Assembly (NCBI GenBank): GCA_020250125.1
Contig: JADCEL010000030.1
Location: 21,298-85,297, forward strand
Direction: 5' to 3'
Length of the DNA: 64,000 nucleotides
Source of the DNA: Rhodobacter sp.
Lineage (GTDB): Bacteria > Pseudomonadota > Alphaproteobacteria > Rhodobacterales > Rhodobacteraceae
A program made the position numbers and the translations under genes. A model generated the notes under the pieces. It was not told where the DNA came from. It did no database searches and saw nothing but the letters and a program-made list of their open reading frames with translations. Positions 1 to 8,745 of the stretch are shown piece after piece. Position 1 is the first letter of the stretch. Each line of letters opens with the position of its first letter.

Positions 1-175
1 TCATGGCAAAGGCCCCTGCCCCGCCCTTGACGGAATGGACCGCGCGGAACACGGCGTTCACCGTATCGGTGTCGCGGGCACCGCCCGCCATGGCGGCAAG
101 ACCCTCGGCCAGGGCTTCCAGCAGGTCTTCGCATTCCTCAAAGAAGGTATCGCGGATCGAGCTTTGCGGTGTCAT
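1..175 (-). CDS. cheA: CheA chemotaxis histidine kinase, N-terminal part only
   Basis: Partial gene: the first 58 codons are visible and the rest lies beyond the left edge. The product starts MTPQSSIRDTFFEEC and contains the Hpt phosphorylation motif HSVKGGAGAF with the phosphate-accepting histidine at about residue 47, as in the P1 domain of CheA. In the family this histidine passes phosphate to CheY and CheB. The start codon lies 1 base after the stop of the upstream cheY-like gene, so the STAS, CheY and CheA genes form one transcription unit. Kinase, dimerisation and CheW-binding domains cannot be seen. Confidence 0.9.
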   Translation of the reverse strand, partial: MTPQSSIRDTFFEECEDLLEALAEGLAAMAGGARDTDTVNAVFRAVHSVKGGAGAFAM

Positions 176-176
176 C

Positions 177-551
177 CTATCCGATTGCCCCCGTCACACG
201 GCGGACCACCGAGACGATGGTTTCATCGTCGAACGGCTTGACGATCCATCCGGTGGCCCCGGCGGCGCGGGCACGGGCCTTCAGATGGTCGGCGCTTTCG
301 GTTGTCAGGACCAGAATCGGAACACTCTGGTTGACTTCGCCGCCGCGGATCGAGGAGATCACGCCATAGCCGTCCATGTTGGGCATGTTGATGTCGGTGA
401 TGACGACATCGGGGGCCACTTCGGCAAAGCGCGCGATGCCGTCGACCCCGTCTTCGGCGCAGATACAGTCAAACCCGGCGTCTTCCATGACCTTCTGCAC
501 AAGGCTGCGGATGGTCCGGGAATCATCTATGGCCAGAACCTTCACGGTCAT
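177..551 (-). CDS. CheY-like single-domain response regulator
   Basis: A 124-residue receiver domain with no output domain. The acidic pair D9/D10, the phospho-acceptor D53 in VVITDINMP, T83/T84 and K105 in IVKPFD are all present. It probably receives phosphate from the CheA encoded immediately downstream. The start chosen, MTVKVLAIDDS, overlaps the stop of the STAS gene by ATGA, which indicates translational coupling. A longer in-frame reading upstream (to 632) lies inside the STAS gene and is unlikely. The receiver family is clear. Whether it contacts the flagellar motor or another CheA target cannot be decided. Confidence 0.9.
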   Translation of the reverse strand: MTVKVLAIDDSRTIRSLVQKVMEDAGFDCICAEDGVDGIARFAEVAPDVVITDINMPNMDGYGVISSIRGGEVNQSVPILVLTTESADHLKARARAAGATGWIVKPFDDETIVSVVRRVTGAIG

Positions 552-835
552 TGCGCCGCCTCCTGCCGCAGCATTTCGGGGGAAACGCCAAGCTGCCCCA
601 GGGTCTGGCTGACCGGGCCGGGGATATCGCAAAGGGTCAGATCAAGACCGCGCTCGCGCCAGGACCGGGCGGCAGACAGGATGAGTTGCAGCAGGCGCAC
701 ATCCAGCCGCGTGACATCGCGCGCCGAGATTCGCACCGGGTCGGCCCGGTTCTGCCGCAGAAAATCCTGCAGTCCGGAATCCGGCGCGCCCCGTGTCCGG
801 TCCGGCAGGTGAAACAGCTTATTCGTCTCTGGCAT
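548..835 (-). CDS. STAS-domain protein of the chemotaxis cluster
   Basis: A 95-residue protein with the pattern of a STAS (anti-anti-sigma-like) domain: a beta-rich N-terminal half followed by DVTRLDVRLLQLILSAARSW, where the STAS loop and helix lie. The residue often phosphorylated in SpoIIAA-type proteins appears to be replaced by Asp in RLDV, so phospho-switching is doubtful. It overlaps the start of the receiver gene (ATGA). STAS proteins at the head of che clusters are common in alphaproteobacteria. The start MPETNKLF was preferred because upstream codons do not resemble the family. Confidence 0.7.
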   Translation of the reverse strand: MPETNKLFHLPDRTRGAPDSGLQDFLRQNRADPVRISARDVTRLDVRLLQLILSAARSWRERGLDLTLCDIPGPVSQTLGQLGVSPEMLRQEAAQ

Positions 836-1400
836 CGCCCACAGGACTCCTTCGCGCCTCGTCGTTTCGGACAGGGGCAGAGTTAGGGGCGCTGCTTTAA
901 CAAATGATTGAGCGTGGACGGACGCCCGAGAATATTCACCGCGACGCAGAGGCAGCGCCATCAAGGACCCGGCCCGCCCCGATCGCTGCGCGGTGCGCCC
1001 ACCGCACGGACCGGACGCGCAAGGGCCGCAGAACCGGCAGCGGGGACCAGGCCCGGCAGGGCCGACACCTGCCGCAGGGTGCAGGATTTCGCAGTCGCAG
1101 CCGACATATGCCTTTGGGCCGCCCTGTGCGGCGCGCTGCCCGGCCGAACCACAGGCCCGGTTTCGGCAGACAGGCAAGGGCCACCGGAAAAGATGTCATC
1201 AAAGCCGCGAAACAGCGCACAACGGCGCGGACCAGCCGAGTCGACCCTGCCCCCGATTGGGCCGCCCGCCGGGACGTGATCGCGCATCATCCTGTCCCGG
1301 ACGCGTGATCTGCCCGGACCTGCCCGATGCCACGGCACGCAGCCCAGGCGGCACCACGCCACGCCAAGGGGCCGTCCGCCGCCTGATCTCTTGCTTTTGC
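836..1400. other. Intergenic stretch, no supported gene
   Basis: About 565 bases between the STAS gene and the tRNA. Several overlapping open frames exist on both strands, but they are the Arg/Pro/Gly-rich readings expected of G+C-rich noncoding DNA, with no recognisable domain and no good ribosome binding site. The promoter for the chemotaxis genes should lie near 840-920. I see no convincing -35/-10 pair. Confidence 0.5.
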
Positions 1401-1477
<77 letters not shown>

Positions 1478-1534
1478 GTGCTGTGCTGATAGGATAAACG
1501 CGGGCCTGCTGCAATGGCGAAGTTGCGGGTCAGT

Positions 1535-2761
1535 TCACGCGAACAGATCGTGGCACAGCTCCAGCGCGGCAACCAGCGCATCAACCTCGGCCCTGGTGTT
1601 GTACAGCCCGAAAGAGGCGCGGCAGGTGGCCCCCACCCCCAGATGTTCCATCAGCGGCATGGCGCAATGCGTGCCCGCCCGCACCGCGATGCCCTTCTTG
1701 TCCAGCACGGTCGAGATGTCATGCGCATGGGCGGCACCCTTCAGCGTGAAGGAGAAAATGGCACCCCTGGTCGCCGACCTGCCCTGCAGGGTCAGCCAGT
1801 TCAGCCCAGACAGGCGCGCCTGCGCGTAATCGCGCAAATCCGCCTCATGGGCGGCAATCGCCTTGATCCCCAGGGTGGTCATGTAATCCAGCGCCACGCC
1901 CAGACCGATCTGGGCGACGATTCCCGGGGTTCCCGCCTCGAACTTCATCGGCGGGTCGTTCCAGGTGACGCTGTCGCGCGCAACCTCGCGGATCATGTCA
2001 CCGCCGCCCATGAAGGGGCGCATCTCGGCCATCCGGTCAGACCGGATAAAGATCGCGCCGGACCCCGACGGACCGTAAAGCTTGTGCCCGGTGATCGCGT
2101 AGAAGTCGCAGCCGATCGCCTGCACATCAACCGGCATGTGTACGGCGGCCTGCGACCCGTCGACCAGCACCGGCACGCCGCGCGCCCGCGCCCCGGCGCA
2201 GATCGCCGCAACGTCCACCCTGGTGCCCAGCACGTTCGACATATGTGTGACCGCCACCAGACGGGTGCGCGGGCCGATGGCATCCAGCACCGCCTCGGGG
2301 TCCAGATCACCATTGGCATCCACATCGACCCATTTCAGCACCACGCCCTGGCGTTCGCGCAGGAAATGCCAGGGCACGATATTGGCGTGATGTTCGAGGA
2401 TCGACAGCACAATCTCGTCCCCCGCCCGCAGCCGCGGCGCGGCCCAGCCGTAAGAGACAAGGTTGATGCCCTCGGTGGTCCCCGAGGTGAAGACGATCTC
2501 GGTCTCGGACCCCGCGTTCAGAAAGCGGGCGATCTTGCCGCGCACGGCTTCGTACCGGTCGGTGGCAAGATTGGAAAGGTAATGCAAGCCACGGTGAACG
2601 TTGGCATATTCCATCGAATAGGCCTGCGTGACCGCATCGATCACACAGCGCGGCTTTTGCGCAGAGGCGCCGTTGTCCAGATAGATCAGCGGCGTGCCGT
2701 TCACCTCGCGCGAGAGAATGGGAAAATCCCTTCGGACAAGATCGACGTCATAGGGGATCAT
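1535..2761 (-). CDS. sufS: SufS, group II cysteine desulfurase
   Basis: A 408-residue PLP enzyme, the usual SufS length. It removes sulfur from cysteine for Fe-S cluster assembly on SufBCD. The PLP lysine lies in ITGHKLYGPSG and the persulfide-carrying cysteine in RAGTHCAMPL near residue 360. The N-terminus DFPILSREVNGTPLIYLDNGA is typical. It is the last gene of the operon and its start overlaps the stop of the preceding membrane-protein gene (ATGA). No SufE, SufT or SufA gene follows, and the tRNA-Arg on the same strand comes next. Confidence 0.96.
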   Translation of the reverse strand: MIPYDVDLVRRDFPILSREVNGTPLIYLDNGASAQKPRCVIDAVTQAYSMEYANVHRGLHYLSNLATDRYEAVRGKIARFLNAGSETEIVFTSGTTEGINLVSYGWAAPRLRAGDEIVLSILEHHANIVPWHFLRERQGVVLKWVDVDANGDLDPEAVLDAIGPRTRLVAVTHMSNVLGTRVDVAAICAGARARGVPVLVDGSQAAVHMPVDVQAIGCDFYAITGHKLYGPSGSGAIFIRSDRMAEMRPFMGGGDMIREVARDSVTWNDPPMKFEAGTPGIVAQIGLGVALDYMTTLGIKAIAAHEADLRDYAQARLSGLNWLTLQGRSATRGAIFSFTLKGAAHAHDISTVLDKKGIAVRAGTHCAMPLMEHLGVGATCRASFGLYNTRAEVDALVAALELCHDLFA

Positions 2762-3360
2762 GGTGCAGGCACTCCAACCGTTACGGCAAAGATCACGGCC
2801 AGACCGAACCCCAAAACAAGGATCAGCACCGCAAGCGCCACGAGGATGCCGAAAAGGGTCATGGTCAGCGATGCGAAACCATGCAGTTCGGCCACGAAAT
2901 TGGTCAGCAGCCAGAAAAACAGGACCGTCCCCGCCAGATAGGCCGGAAAAGCCAGCACGGGCAACGCGACCTGCACCGCAAGCTGGACAGCCTGCACAGC
3001 CAGCATGATGATCTGAAACCAGATCAGAACCGTCAGACTGTCGGCGAAGCTGCCGCGCCCGTTCCGGAACCGGCCCAGCCGGTACAGCAGATGCACCGAA
3101 ACCAGCAGCATTGCCGCATGGACCGCCGCAAGACCAAGCGGCGACGCCATCGCCCACAGAAGTGCCGGCGGCAGCTCTTCCGCCGGCACAGGGGCAAGGC
3201 TGAGAAGCATCAGAAACGTGCTGGCGATGGCCACGAGCACCAGCGCGATCCAGCGCGCCACCATCGGCGGATCGGAATCGATCACCTGGCGCATGGCATC
3301 GCGCGGCGATTGCAGCGAATGGCGCAGCGCAGACAGCAGGCCGGGCAGGTTCCACTCCAT
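2758..3360 (-). CDS. YIP1-family-like membrane protein in the suf operon
   Basis: A 200-residue, strongly hydrophobic protein with about five membrane segments, the clearest near residues 38-58, 68-92, 108-130, 135-158 and 170-195. A short polar N-terminus contains LRHSLQSPRDAMRQVID. The pattern fits YIP1-type integral membrane proteins often found next to sufS in Rhodobacterales. No catalytic motif is visible. Its start coincides with the stop of the preceding gene (shared base 3360) and its stop overlaps sufS, so it is translated with the operon. Its role in Fe-S assembly is unknown. Confidence 0.7.
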   Translation of the reverse strand: MEWNLPGLLSALRHSLQSPRDAMRQVIDSDPPMVARWIALVLVAIASTFLMLLSLAPVPAEELPPALLWAMASPLGLAAVHAAMLLVSVHLLYRLGRFRNGRGSFADSLTVLIWFQIIMLAVQAVQLAVQVALPVLAFPAYLAGTVLFFWLLTNFVAELHGFASLTMTLFGILVALAVLILVLGFGLAVIFAVTVGVPAP

Positions 3361-3842
3361 CAGCGGCGCTCCGACTCAAGAAGGGATGTGACCCACAGCG
3401 CCAGGAAGGCGGCCGACACGGCCAGACCCACCAGCGTCAGCGCCGGCCCCGGCCCGATGAAGCCGCGCACCAGACCCTGCAGCAGCATCAGGGGGCTGAC
3501 GGCCAGCAAGGCCCAGAACAGGGCCAGACGGGCGGCAAAGAAGCTGCCCGTTCCACCCAGGGCGCGCGCCAGCAGATGGCTGAGTGCCGCCACCCCATAG
3601 GCGATGGGGGGCAGCAGAAACAGCGTGCCAAACAGCGCACCCCCCATCCGCGCGTCCAGCGGAACGGCCGGATCGGCATGGGCCGCGCGGGCCAGGCCGG
3701 GCCATTGCGCGACAAAGATCAGCAGGCAGGCCCCGATCAGCGTGGCAAGGGCCCGCCCTTCATCCGTGCCCCCTTCCAGCTTGCGCCGGAAAACCTGACG
3801 CGGCCTGAGGTAGCTTTCAAGAATATCCGTGCTGACCGGCAT
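3360..3842 (-). CDS. Second YIP1-family-like membrane protein in the suf operon
   Basis: A 160-residue protein with a short polar start (ESYLRPRQVFRRKLEGGTDEGRAL) and about four hydrophobic segments near residues 33-50, 68-92, 103-127 and 133-155. It resembles the neighbouring 200-residue membrane protein in layout, and both look YIP1-like. The start lies 3 bases after the sufD stop. The RRKLEGGTDEGRAL stretch is the region I would associate with the family. No function can be assigned beyond membrane localisation and co-expression with sufD and sufS. Confidence 0.65.
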   Translation of the reverse strand: MPVSTDILESYLRPRQVFRRKLEGGTDEGRALATLIGACLLIFVAQWPGLARAAHADPAVPLDARMGGALFGTLFLLPPIAYGVAALSHLLARALGGTGSFFAARLALFWALLAVSPLMLLQGLVRGFIGPGPALTLVGLAVSAAFLALWVTSLLESERR

Positions 3843-3845
3843 CTG

Positions 3846-5132
3846 TCAGCGCCCGTGCCGTTCAAGCCAGTTGTGCAGACGCAGCCGGATGTCTTCGGCA
3901 ATCGTCCCGTCCTCGATCTCGGCAATGGTTTCGGCAAGGAAGGCCAGCACCAGCAGCGATTTCGCCGCCGCCTCTGGCACCCCGCGCGAGCGAAGATAGA
4001 ACAGCGCCACCTCGTCAATCGCGCCCGAGGTGGACCCGTGCGAGCATTTCACGTCATCGGCATAGATTTCCAGCTCGGGCTTGGCCAGAAACTGGCTGTC
4101 ACCATCCAGCAAAAGCGACTGGCTGATCTGATAGCCGTCGGTCTTCTGCGCGCCGGGTTTCACCAGAATCTTGCCCTGGAACACCCCGACCGCGCCGTTC
4201 TTCAGCACCTTCTTGAACACCTGCCGGCTTTCGCAGCGCTGGCCCGCATGGGTGATGAACACCGTGTCATCATGGTGGAAGGCACCATCGCCCACCGCCG
4301 CCCCGGCGATATGGGCGACAGCGTCATCGCCCAGCAGCTCGATCACCACTTCGTTGCGCGTCAACACGCCATTGGCCGTCAGGGTGAAGGACTTCAGCAG
4401 GCTTTCCGCGCCCAGACGGGCGAAAAGATGCGTGGCGGCGCGCCGCCCGTGGTCGCGCCCCTGGGCGCGGATGTGGTGAAAGCGCCCGCCTGCGGCCACG
4501 TCCACTTCCATCACCTTGTTGAAGCGGGCGGCGGCGGGGCCGCTTTCCAGCACGGTCAGTTCCGCGCCCGCCTCGACCTTGATGCAATGGTGCAGGATGG
4601 CGTCAGAGGTTTCCGACCGGTGCAGATAGATCAGCGCCACGGGCCGCGCAGCGCGCCCCGTTGCCCGGATCAGCACGCCCTGGGCGGCAAAGGCCGTGTT
4701 GAGCGCCGCCAGCGGCCGCTGGACCGGGGTCTGCCCGCGCGCCTCAAGCACGCCGTAAACCTCGCGCGCCCAGTGAATGTCGGTCTGCCCGGCGCTGGAC
4801 AGAAGTTCAATCTCGACACCGGCCAGCGTCAGATCATCGGACAAGGCCGGGTCGAAGACACCATCGACGAAGACGATTCGCAGCCGGTCGATGCCGTCAA
4901 AGACCGGCGGTTCATCGGCGGCTGCAAAGGTGGCCGCGCGCGGGGCCTGCGGCGCAATCAGATCGGCAGGGTCGGTATAGCGCCAGTATTCATCGCGCCT
5001 GGCGGGCAATCCCATTGCCCCGAGGCGCGCCAGCGCCTCGGTCCGTGCCGCACCCGCCCAGCCGCCGCGCACAAGATCAAGCCCCGCGATCCGTGCGGCA
5101 AGCGCATCAAGCTTTGCCTGGGGAACCGGCAT
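3846..5132 (-). CDS. sufD: SufD, Fe-S assembly scaffold subunit
   Basis: A 428-residue SufD. It forms the SufBC2D complex that builds clusters with sulfur from SufS. The conserved core motif SHGSTSGAIDEVALFYLRSRG near residues 355-375 and the N-terminal RRDEYWRYTDPADL segment identify it. The start is chosen because it shares base 5132 with the stop of sufC, a tight junction typical of this operon. Length and order (B, C, D) match alphaproteobacterial suf operons. Confidence 0.95.
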   Translation of the reverse strand: MPVPQAKLDALAARIAGLDLVRGGWAGAARTEALARLGAMGLPARRDEYWRYTDPADLIAPQAPRAATFAAADEPPVFDGIDRLRIVFVDGVFDPALSDDLTLAGVEIELLSSAGQTDIHWAREVYGVLEARGQTPVQRPLAALNTAFAAQGVLIRATGRAARPVALIYLHRSETSDAILHHCIKVEAGAELTVLESGPAAARFNKVMEVDVAAGGRFHHIRAQGRDHGRRAATHLFARLGAESLLKSFTLTANGVLTRNEVVIELLGDDAVAHIAGAAVGDGAFHHDDTVFITHAGQRCESRQVFKKVLKNGAVGVFQGKILVKPGAQKTDGYQISQSLLLDGDSQFLAKPELEIYADDVKCSHGSTSGAIDEVALFYLRSRGVPEAAAKSLLVLAFLAETIAEIEDGTIAEDIRLRLHNWLERHGR

Positions 5133-5887
5133 CAGACGGCCTCTGCCAGAATGCCGGCATAACCGTTCTTCTCAACCTCCAGCGCCAGGTCCGGCCCGCC
5201 GGTTTTCACGATGCGCCCGTCGGCCATGATATGGACGACATCGGGGCGGATATGGTCCAGCAGGCGCTGGTAATGCGTGATCACCAGAAAGGCGCGGCCC
5301 GCATCGCGCAGGGCGTTCACGCCGTCGGACACCAGCTTCATCGCATCCACATCCAGGCCCGAATCGGTTTCGTCCAGGATGCACATCTTCGGTTCCAGCA
5401 TGGCCATTTGCAGGATTTCGTTGCGCTTTTTCTCGCCACCCGAAAAGCCCACATTGACAGGGCGCTTGAGCATGTCGGCATCGATCTTCAGGGTGCGGGC
5501 ACGGTCGCGCACGACCTTCAGGAACTCGCCCGCGCTCATCTCCTCTTGCCCGCGCGCCTTGCGCTGGGCGTTCACCGCCGTCCGCAGGAAGGTCATGTTG
5601 CCGACGCCGGGGATTTCCACCGGATACTGGAAGGCCAAGAACAGGCCGGCCGCCGCGCGTTCCTCCGGCTCCATCGCCAGCAGGTCCGCCCCGTCCAGCG
5701 TGGCGGTCCCGTCCGTTACCGCATAGCCGTCACGGCCCGCCAGGACATAGGACAGGGTTGATTTGCCCGATCCGTTCGGCCCCATGATGGCATGGACCGT
5801 TCCGGCGGCAACGCGCAGGTCGACACCCCTCAGGATGGGCTTGTCTTCTGCTTCAAGTTTAACGTGCAGGTTGTTGATTTCAAGCAT
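5132..5887 (-). CDS. sufC: SufC, ABC-type ATPase of the SufBCD complex
   Basis: A 251-residue cytoplasmic ABC ATPase without a membrane domain. Walker A is GPNGSGKST (residues 36-44), the signature is FSGGEKKRNE, and Walker B runs CILDETDSGLD, including the SufC-type ETDSGLD sequence. It powers cluster assembly on SufB and SufD. It normally follows sufB directly. Here a 72-codon gene and a 36-base gap separate the two. Confidence 0.97.
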   Translation of the reverse strand: MLEINNLHVKLEAEDKPILRGVDLRVAAGTVHAIMGPNGSGKSTLSYVLAGRDGYAVTDGTATLDGADLLAMEPEERAAAGLFLAFQYPVEIPGVGNMTFLRTAVNAQRKARGQEEMSAGEFLKVVRDRARTLKIDADMLKRPVNVGFSGGEKKRNEILQMAMLEPKMCILDETDSGLDVDAMKLVSDGVNALRDAGRAFLVITHYQRLLDHIRPDVVHIMADGRIVKTGGPDLALEVEKNGYAGILAEAV

Positions 5888-5923
5888 CTTTTTTCCCGTT
5901 CTACTTGCGTCGCAACACTGATG

Positions 5924-6142
5924 TCACTTAAGGGTGACAAATTTCGCCAACTTCATTCCCTTACGAATTTCAGTCGCGTATGACTTATGACCAGTGGCAG
6001 ACTCTGCAATCAGCGCAACAGGTTGCCCTTCGAGGAGGTCGCAAAACTCAATGCCGAAAAGATGAATTGCTAAGGACAACTCGCGCTTGTCTGCACTTTC
6101 GTACCGATCTTTCAGCGTTGAGATTAGTTGATCTACAGTCAT
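5924..6142 (-). CDS. Small HTH-like protein inserted between sufB and sufC
   Basis: A 72-residue protein, visibly more A+T-rich than its neighbours. It starts 2 bases after the sufB stop, so it should be translated with the operon. Core residues are RELSLAIHLFGIEF near 20-33 and SYATEIRKGMKLAKFVTLK at the C-terminus. This resembles a family of small helix-turn-helix-like proteins (recalled from pattern, not searched). No Cys motif for metal binding is present (one Cys, residue 34). It is not part of the standard suf set. Composition suggests a later insertion. Confidence 0.6.
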   Translation of the reverse strand: MTVDQLISTLKDRYESADKRELSLAIHLFGIEFCDLLEGQPVALIAESATGHKSYATEIRKGMKLAKFVTLK

Positions 6143-6144
6143 TC

Positions 6145-7665
6145 TTACCCCACCGAGCCTTCCAGCGAAATCGCGACCAGCGCCTGCGCTTCCATCGCGA
6201 ATTCCATCGGCAGCGTTTGCAGCACGTCCTTGACAAAGCCGTTCACCACAAGCGCCACCGCCGCCTCTTCATCCATCCCGCGCGAGCGGCAGTAGAAAAG
6301 CTGGTCATCATCGACCTTTGATGTGGTCGCTTCATGTTCCACCCGGCTGGAGTTGTTCTTCACCTCGATATAGGGAACGGTGTGCGCGCCGCAGCCCTGC
6401 CCGATCAGCAGGCTGTCGCATTGCGTGTAGTTGCGGCTGTTGGCCGCCTTTGGGTGCATCGACACCAGGCCGCGATAGGTGTTCTGGGCGCGGCCCGCCG
6501 ATATGCCTTTGGAAACAATACGGGATTTGGTGTTCTTGCCCAGATGCACCATCTTGGTGCCGGTATCGGCCTGCTGGGCATTGTTGGCGATGGCGATGGA
6601 ATAGAACTCTCCCTGGCTGTCATCGCCGCGCAGGATGCAGGACGGATACTTCCAGGTGATCGCCGATCCGGTTTCAACCTGCGTCCACATCACCTTGGAT
6701 CGCGCCCCCCGGCAATCGGCGCGCTTGGTGACGAAGTTGTAGATGCCGCCCTTGCCGTTCTCGTCGCCCGGGTACCAGTTCTGCACGGTGGAATACTTCA
6801 CCTCGGCATCATCCAGAATGACGATCTCGACCACGGCGGCGTGCAGCTGATGGGTGTCGCGCTTTGGCGCGGTGCAGCCTTCCAGGTAGCTGACGTAAGA
6901 TCCCTGTTCCGCGATGATCAGCGTTCGCTCGAACTGGCCGGTGTTTTCGGCATTGATCCGGAAATAGGTCGACAGTTCCATCGGGCAGCGCACGCCTGCG
7001 GGGATGAAGACAAAGGAACCATCGGTGAAAACCGCGCTGTTGAGCGTGGCAAAGAAGTTGTCGGACTGCGGCACGACAGAGCCGAGGTATTTCCTGACCA
7101 GCTCGGGATGTTCGCGCACCGCTTCGGAAATCGCGCAGAAGATGACACCGGCCTTCGCCAGCTCCGCCTTGAAGGTTGTACCGACCGACACGCTGTCAAA
7201 CACCGCATCGACGGCCACGCGGCGCGGCTCGTCAGCACCTTCAACACCGGCCAGAAGCATTTGTTCTTTCAGCGGGATCCCCAGCTTGGCATAGGTTGCC
7301 AGCAGTTTCGGGTCCACCTCGTCCAGCGACTTTGGCTTGCCCGCCATGCTTTTGGGCCTGGCGTAGTAGAACTGGTCCTGATAATCGATCTCGGGGTAGG
7401 TGAGCATCGCCCAGCGCGGCTCTTCCATCCTGGCCCAGCGCCGGTAGGCGGCAAGACGCCACTCCAGCATCCACGCCGGTTCGCCGTTCTTGTCCGAAAT
7501 CAGGCGGACGATGTCCTCATTCAGCCCCCTCGGCGCAAAGTCCATCTCGATGTCGGTTTGCCAGCCGTATTTGTATTTGCCGGCCATGGCCTGTACGGTT
7601 TCAATCGTTTCGCGGTCGACGCCGTCGCGCATCTCGGGCTGAAGTCCGCCATCAAGTACCGTCAT
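6145..7665 (-). CDS. sufB: SufB, Fe-S assembly scaffold
   Basis: A 506-residue SufB, close to the family norm of about 480-500. Recognisable segments are [20 protein letters not shown] near the N-terminus, the conserved [20 protein letters not shown] stretch that includes a conserved Cys, and [20 protein letters not shown] in the C-terminal half. SufB is the main scaffold on which the nascent cluster is held. It follows iscS after a 33-base gap and opens the suf part of the operon. Confidence 0.97.
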   Translation of the reverse strand: MTVLDGGLQPEMRDGVDRETIETVQAMAGKYKYGWQTDIEMDFAPRGLNEDIVRLISDKNGEPAWMLEWRLAAYRRWARMEEPRWAMLTYPEIDYQDQFYYARPKSMAGKPKSLDEVDPKLLATYAKLGIPLKEQMLLAGVEGADEPRRVAVDAVFDSVSVGTTFKAELAKAGVIFCAISEAVREHPELVRKYLGSVVPQSDNFFATLNSAVFTDGSFVFIPAGVRCPMELSTYFRINAENTGQFERTLIIAEQGSYVSYLEGCTAPKRDTHQLHAAVVEIVILDDAEVKYSTVQNWYPGDENGKGGIYNFVTKRADCRGARSKVMWTQVETGSAITWKYPSCILRGDDSQGEFYSIAIANNAQQADTGTKMVHLGKNTKSRIVSKGISAGRAQNTYRGLVSMHPKAANSRNYTQCDSLLIGQGCGAHTVPYIEVKNNSSRVEHEATTSKVDDDQLFYCRSRGMDEEAAVALVVNGFVKDVLQTLPMEFAMEAQALVAISLEGSVG

Positions 7666-7698
7666 GATCTTTCCTTCCGTCCTTCGCCCTGCCGCCCG

Positions 7699-8745
7699 TC
7701 AGGCGGCGCGGGTGCGATGCCTGGCATAGCGCGTGGTCCAGGCTTCAACGCAGCGCAGAACCTGATCTTCCGTCACCTCCGGCCCCAGCGAAAACCGGAT
7801 CGCCGAAGCCGCCTCGTCGTCATCAAAGCCCATCGCCCGCAGCACCCGGCTTGACCGGACCTTGCCGGAAGAACAGGCAGACCCGGCAGAAACCGCAAAG
7901 CCGGCAAGGTCCATCTGCATCACCTGCGTCTCGCCCTTCCAGCCGGGGGCAATCAGGCACAGGGTGTTGGGCAGGCGGGATGCGCCGTTTCCGACGGAAA
8001 TAGTCTTAAATCCGCAAGCGGACAATCCTTGATCTAGAATATTTCTAAACTGCGCCACACGGTCCCAGACGCCGCAGGCCAGATCGCGCGCGGCGGCTTC
8101 CGCCGCCGCCCCGAAGCCCGCAATGCCGATCAGGTTTTCGGTCCCGGCCCGCCGCCCCATTTCCTGCCCGCCGCCCTTCAGGCGCGGTTCCACATCCAGC
8201 CCGCGCCGGAGCACCAGCGCGCCGATGCCCTTGGGGCCGCCCAGCTTGTGCGCCGAGACCAGGCCCATGTCACAGCCCAGCCAGGTCAAGGCCAGCGGCA
8301 CCTTGCCGAAGGCCTGCGTCAGATCACACACCGCAAGCCCCGTGGGCAGCGTCTGGATGACCCCGGTTTCGGAATTGGCGGCCTGCAGGGCGGTCTGCGC
8401 CGGATCGCCGACCGCGACCTGCCCGTCGCGGTCAGCGGCAAGGACCGGCTCACACCAGGCGCTGACCGCTTCATGCTCGATGGCCGCGCACCGAAGGTTT
8501 CGCCCGGCGCAGGCCAGGGCCGCAGCCTCGGTCGCCCCGCTGGTAAAGATGATGTCGGCCCCCTCTGCGCCAAGCGCTGCGGCCACCTGGGCCCGCGCCC
8601 GTTCGATCAGCGCCCTTGCCGCCCGGCCTTCGGCATGGACCGAAGACGGGTTTCCGGCCACGTCCATTGCCGCGATCATCGCCGCCCGCGCCTGCGGGCG
8701 CAGCGGTGCCGTGGCGTTCCAGTCCAGATAGACCCGCCCGGTCAA
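7699..8745 (-). CDS. IscS/NifS-type (group I) cysteine desulfurase
   Basis: A 348-residue PLP enzyme, shorter than the roughly 390-400 of typical IscS. The PLP lysine lies in SAHKLGGPKG and the active-site cysteine in SAGSACSSGK, the group I loop. With sufS at the other end, the operon carries two desulfurases. The start overlaps the iscR stop (ATGA). Codons around 7999-8050 are unusually A+T-rich for this gene (AGA, ATT, CTA, TTG, ACT) and contain a palindrome described separately. Confidence 0.93.
   Translation of the reverse strand: MTGRVYLDWNATAPLRPQARAAMIAAMDVAGNPSSVHAEGRAARALIERARAQVAAALGAEGADIIFTSGATEAAALACAGRNLRCAAIEHEAVSAWCEPVLAADRDGQVAVGDPAQTALQAANSETGVIQTLPTGLAVCDLTQAFGKVPLALTWLGCDMGLVSAHKLGGPKGIGALVLRRGLDVEPRLKGGGQEMGRRAGTENLIGIAGFGAAAEAAARDLACGVWDRVAQFRNILDQGLSACGFKTISVGNGASRLPNTLCLIAPGWKGETQVMQMDLAGFAVSAGSACSSGKVRSSRVLRAMGFDDDEAASAIRFSLGPEVTEDQVLRCVEAWTTRYARHRTRAA
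8034..8048. promoter_or_regulatory. IscR-type palindrome inside the iscS coding region
   Basis: The sequence CTAGAATATTTCTAA matches TTAGAA-N3-TTCTAA at 11 of 12 arm positions, the same architecture as the perfect palindrome at the iscR promoter. It lies in a local A+T-rich patch about 370 bases upstream of sufB. I see no matching -35 box at the right distance. It could be an internal operator or a chance product of the A+T-rich patch. Confidence 0.35.
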
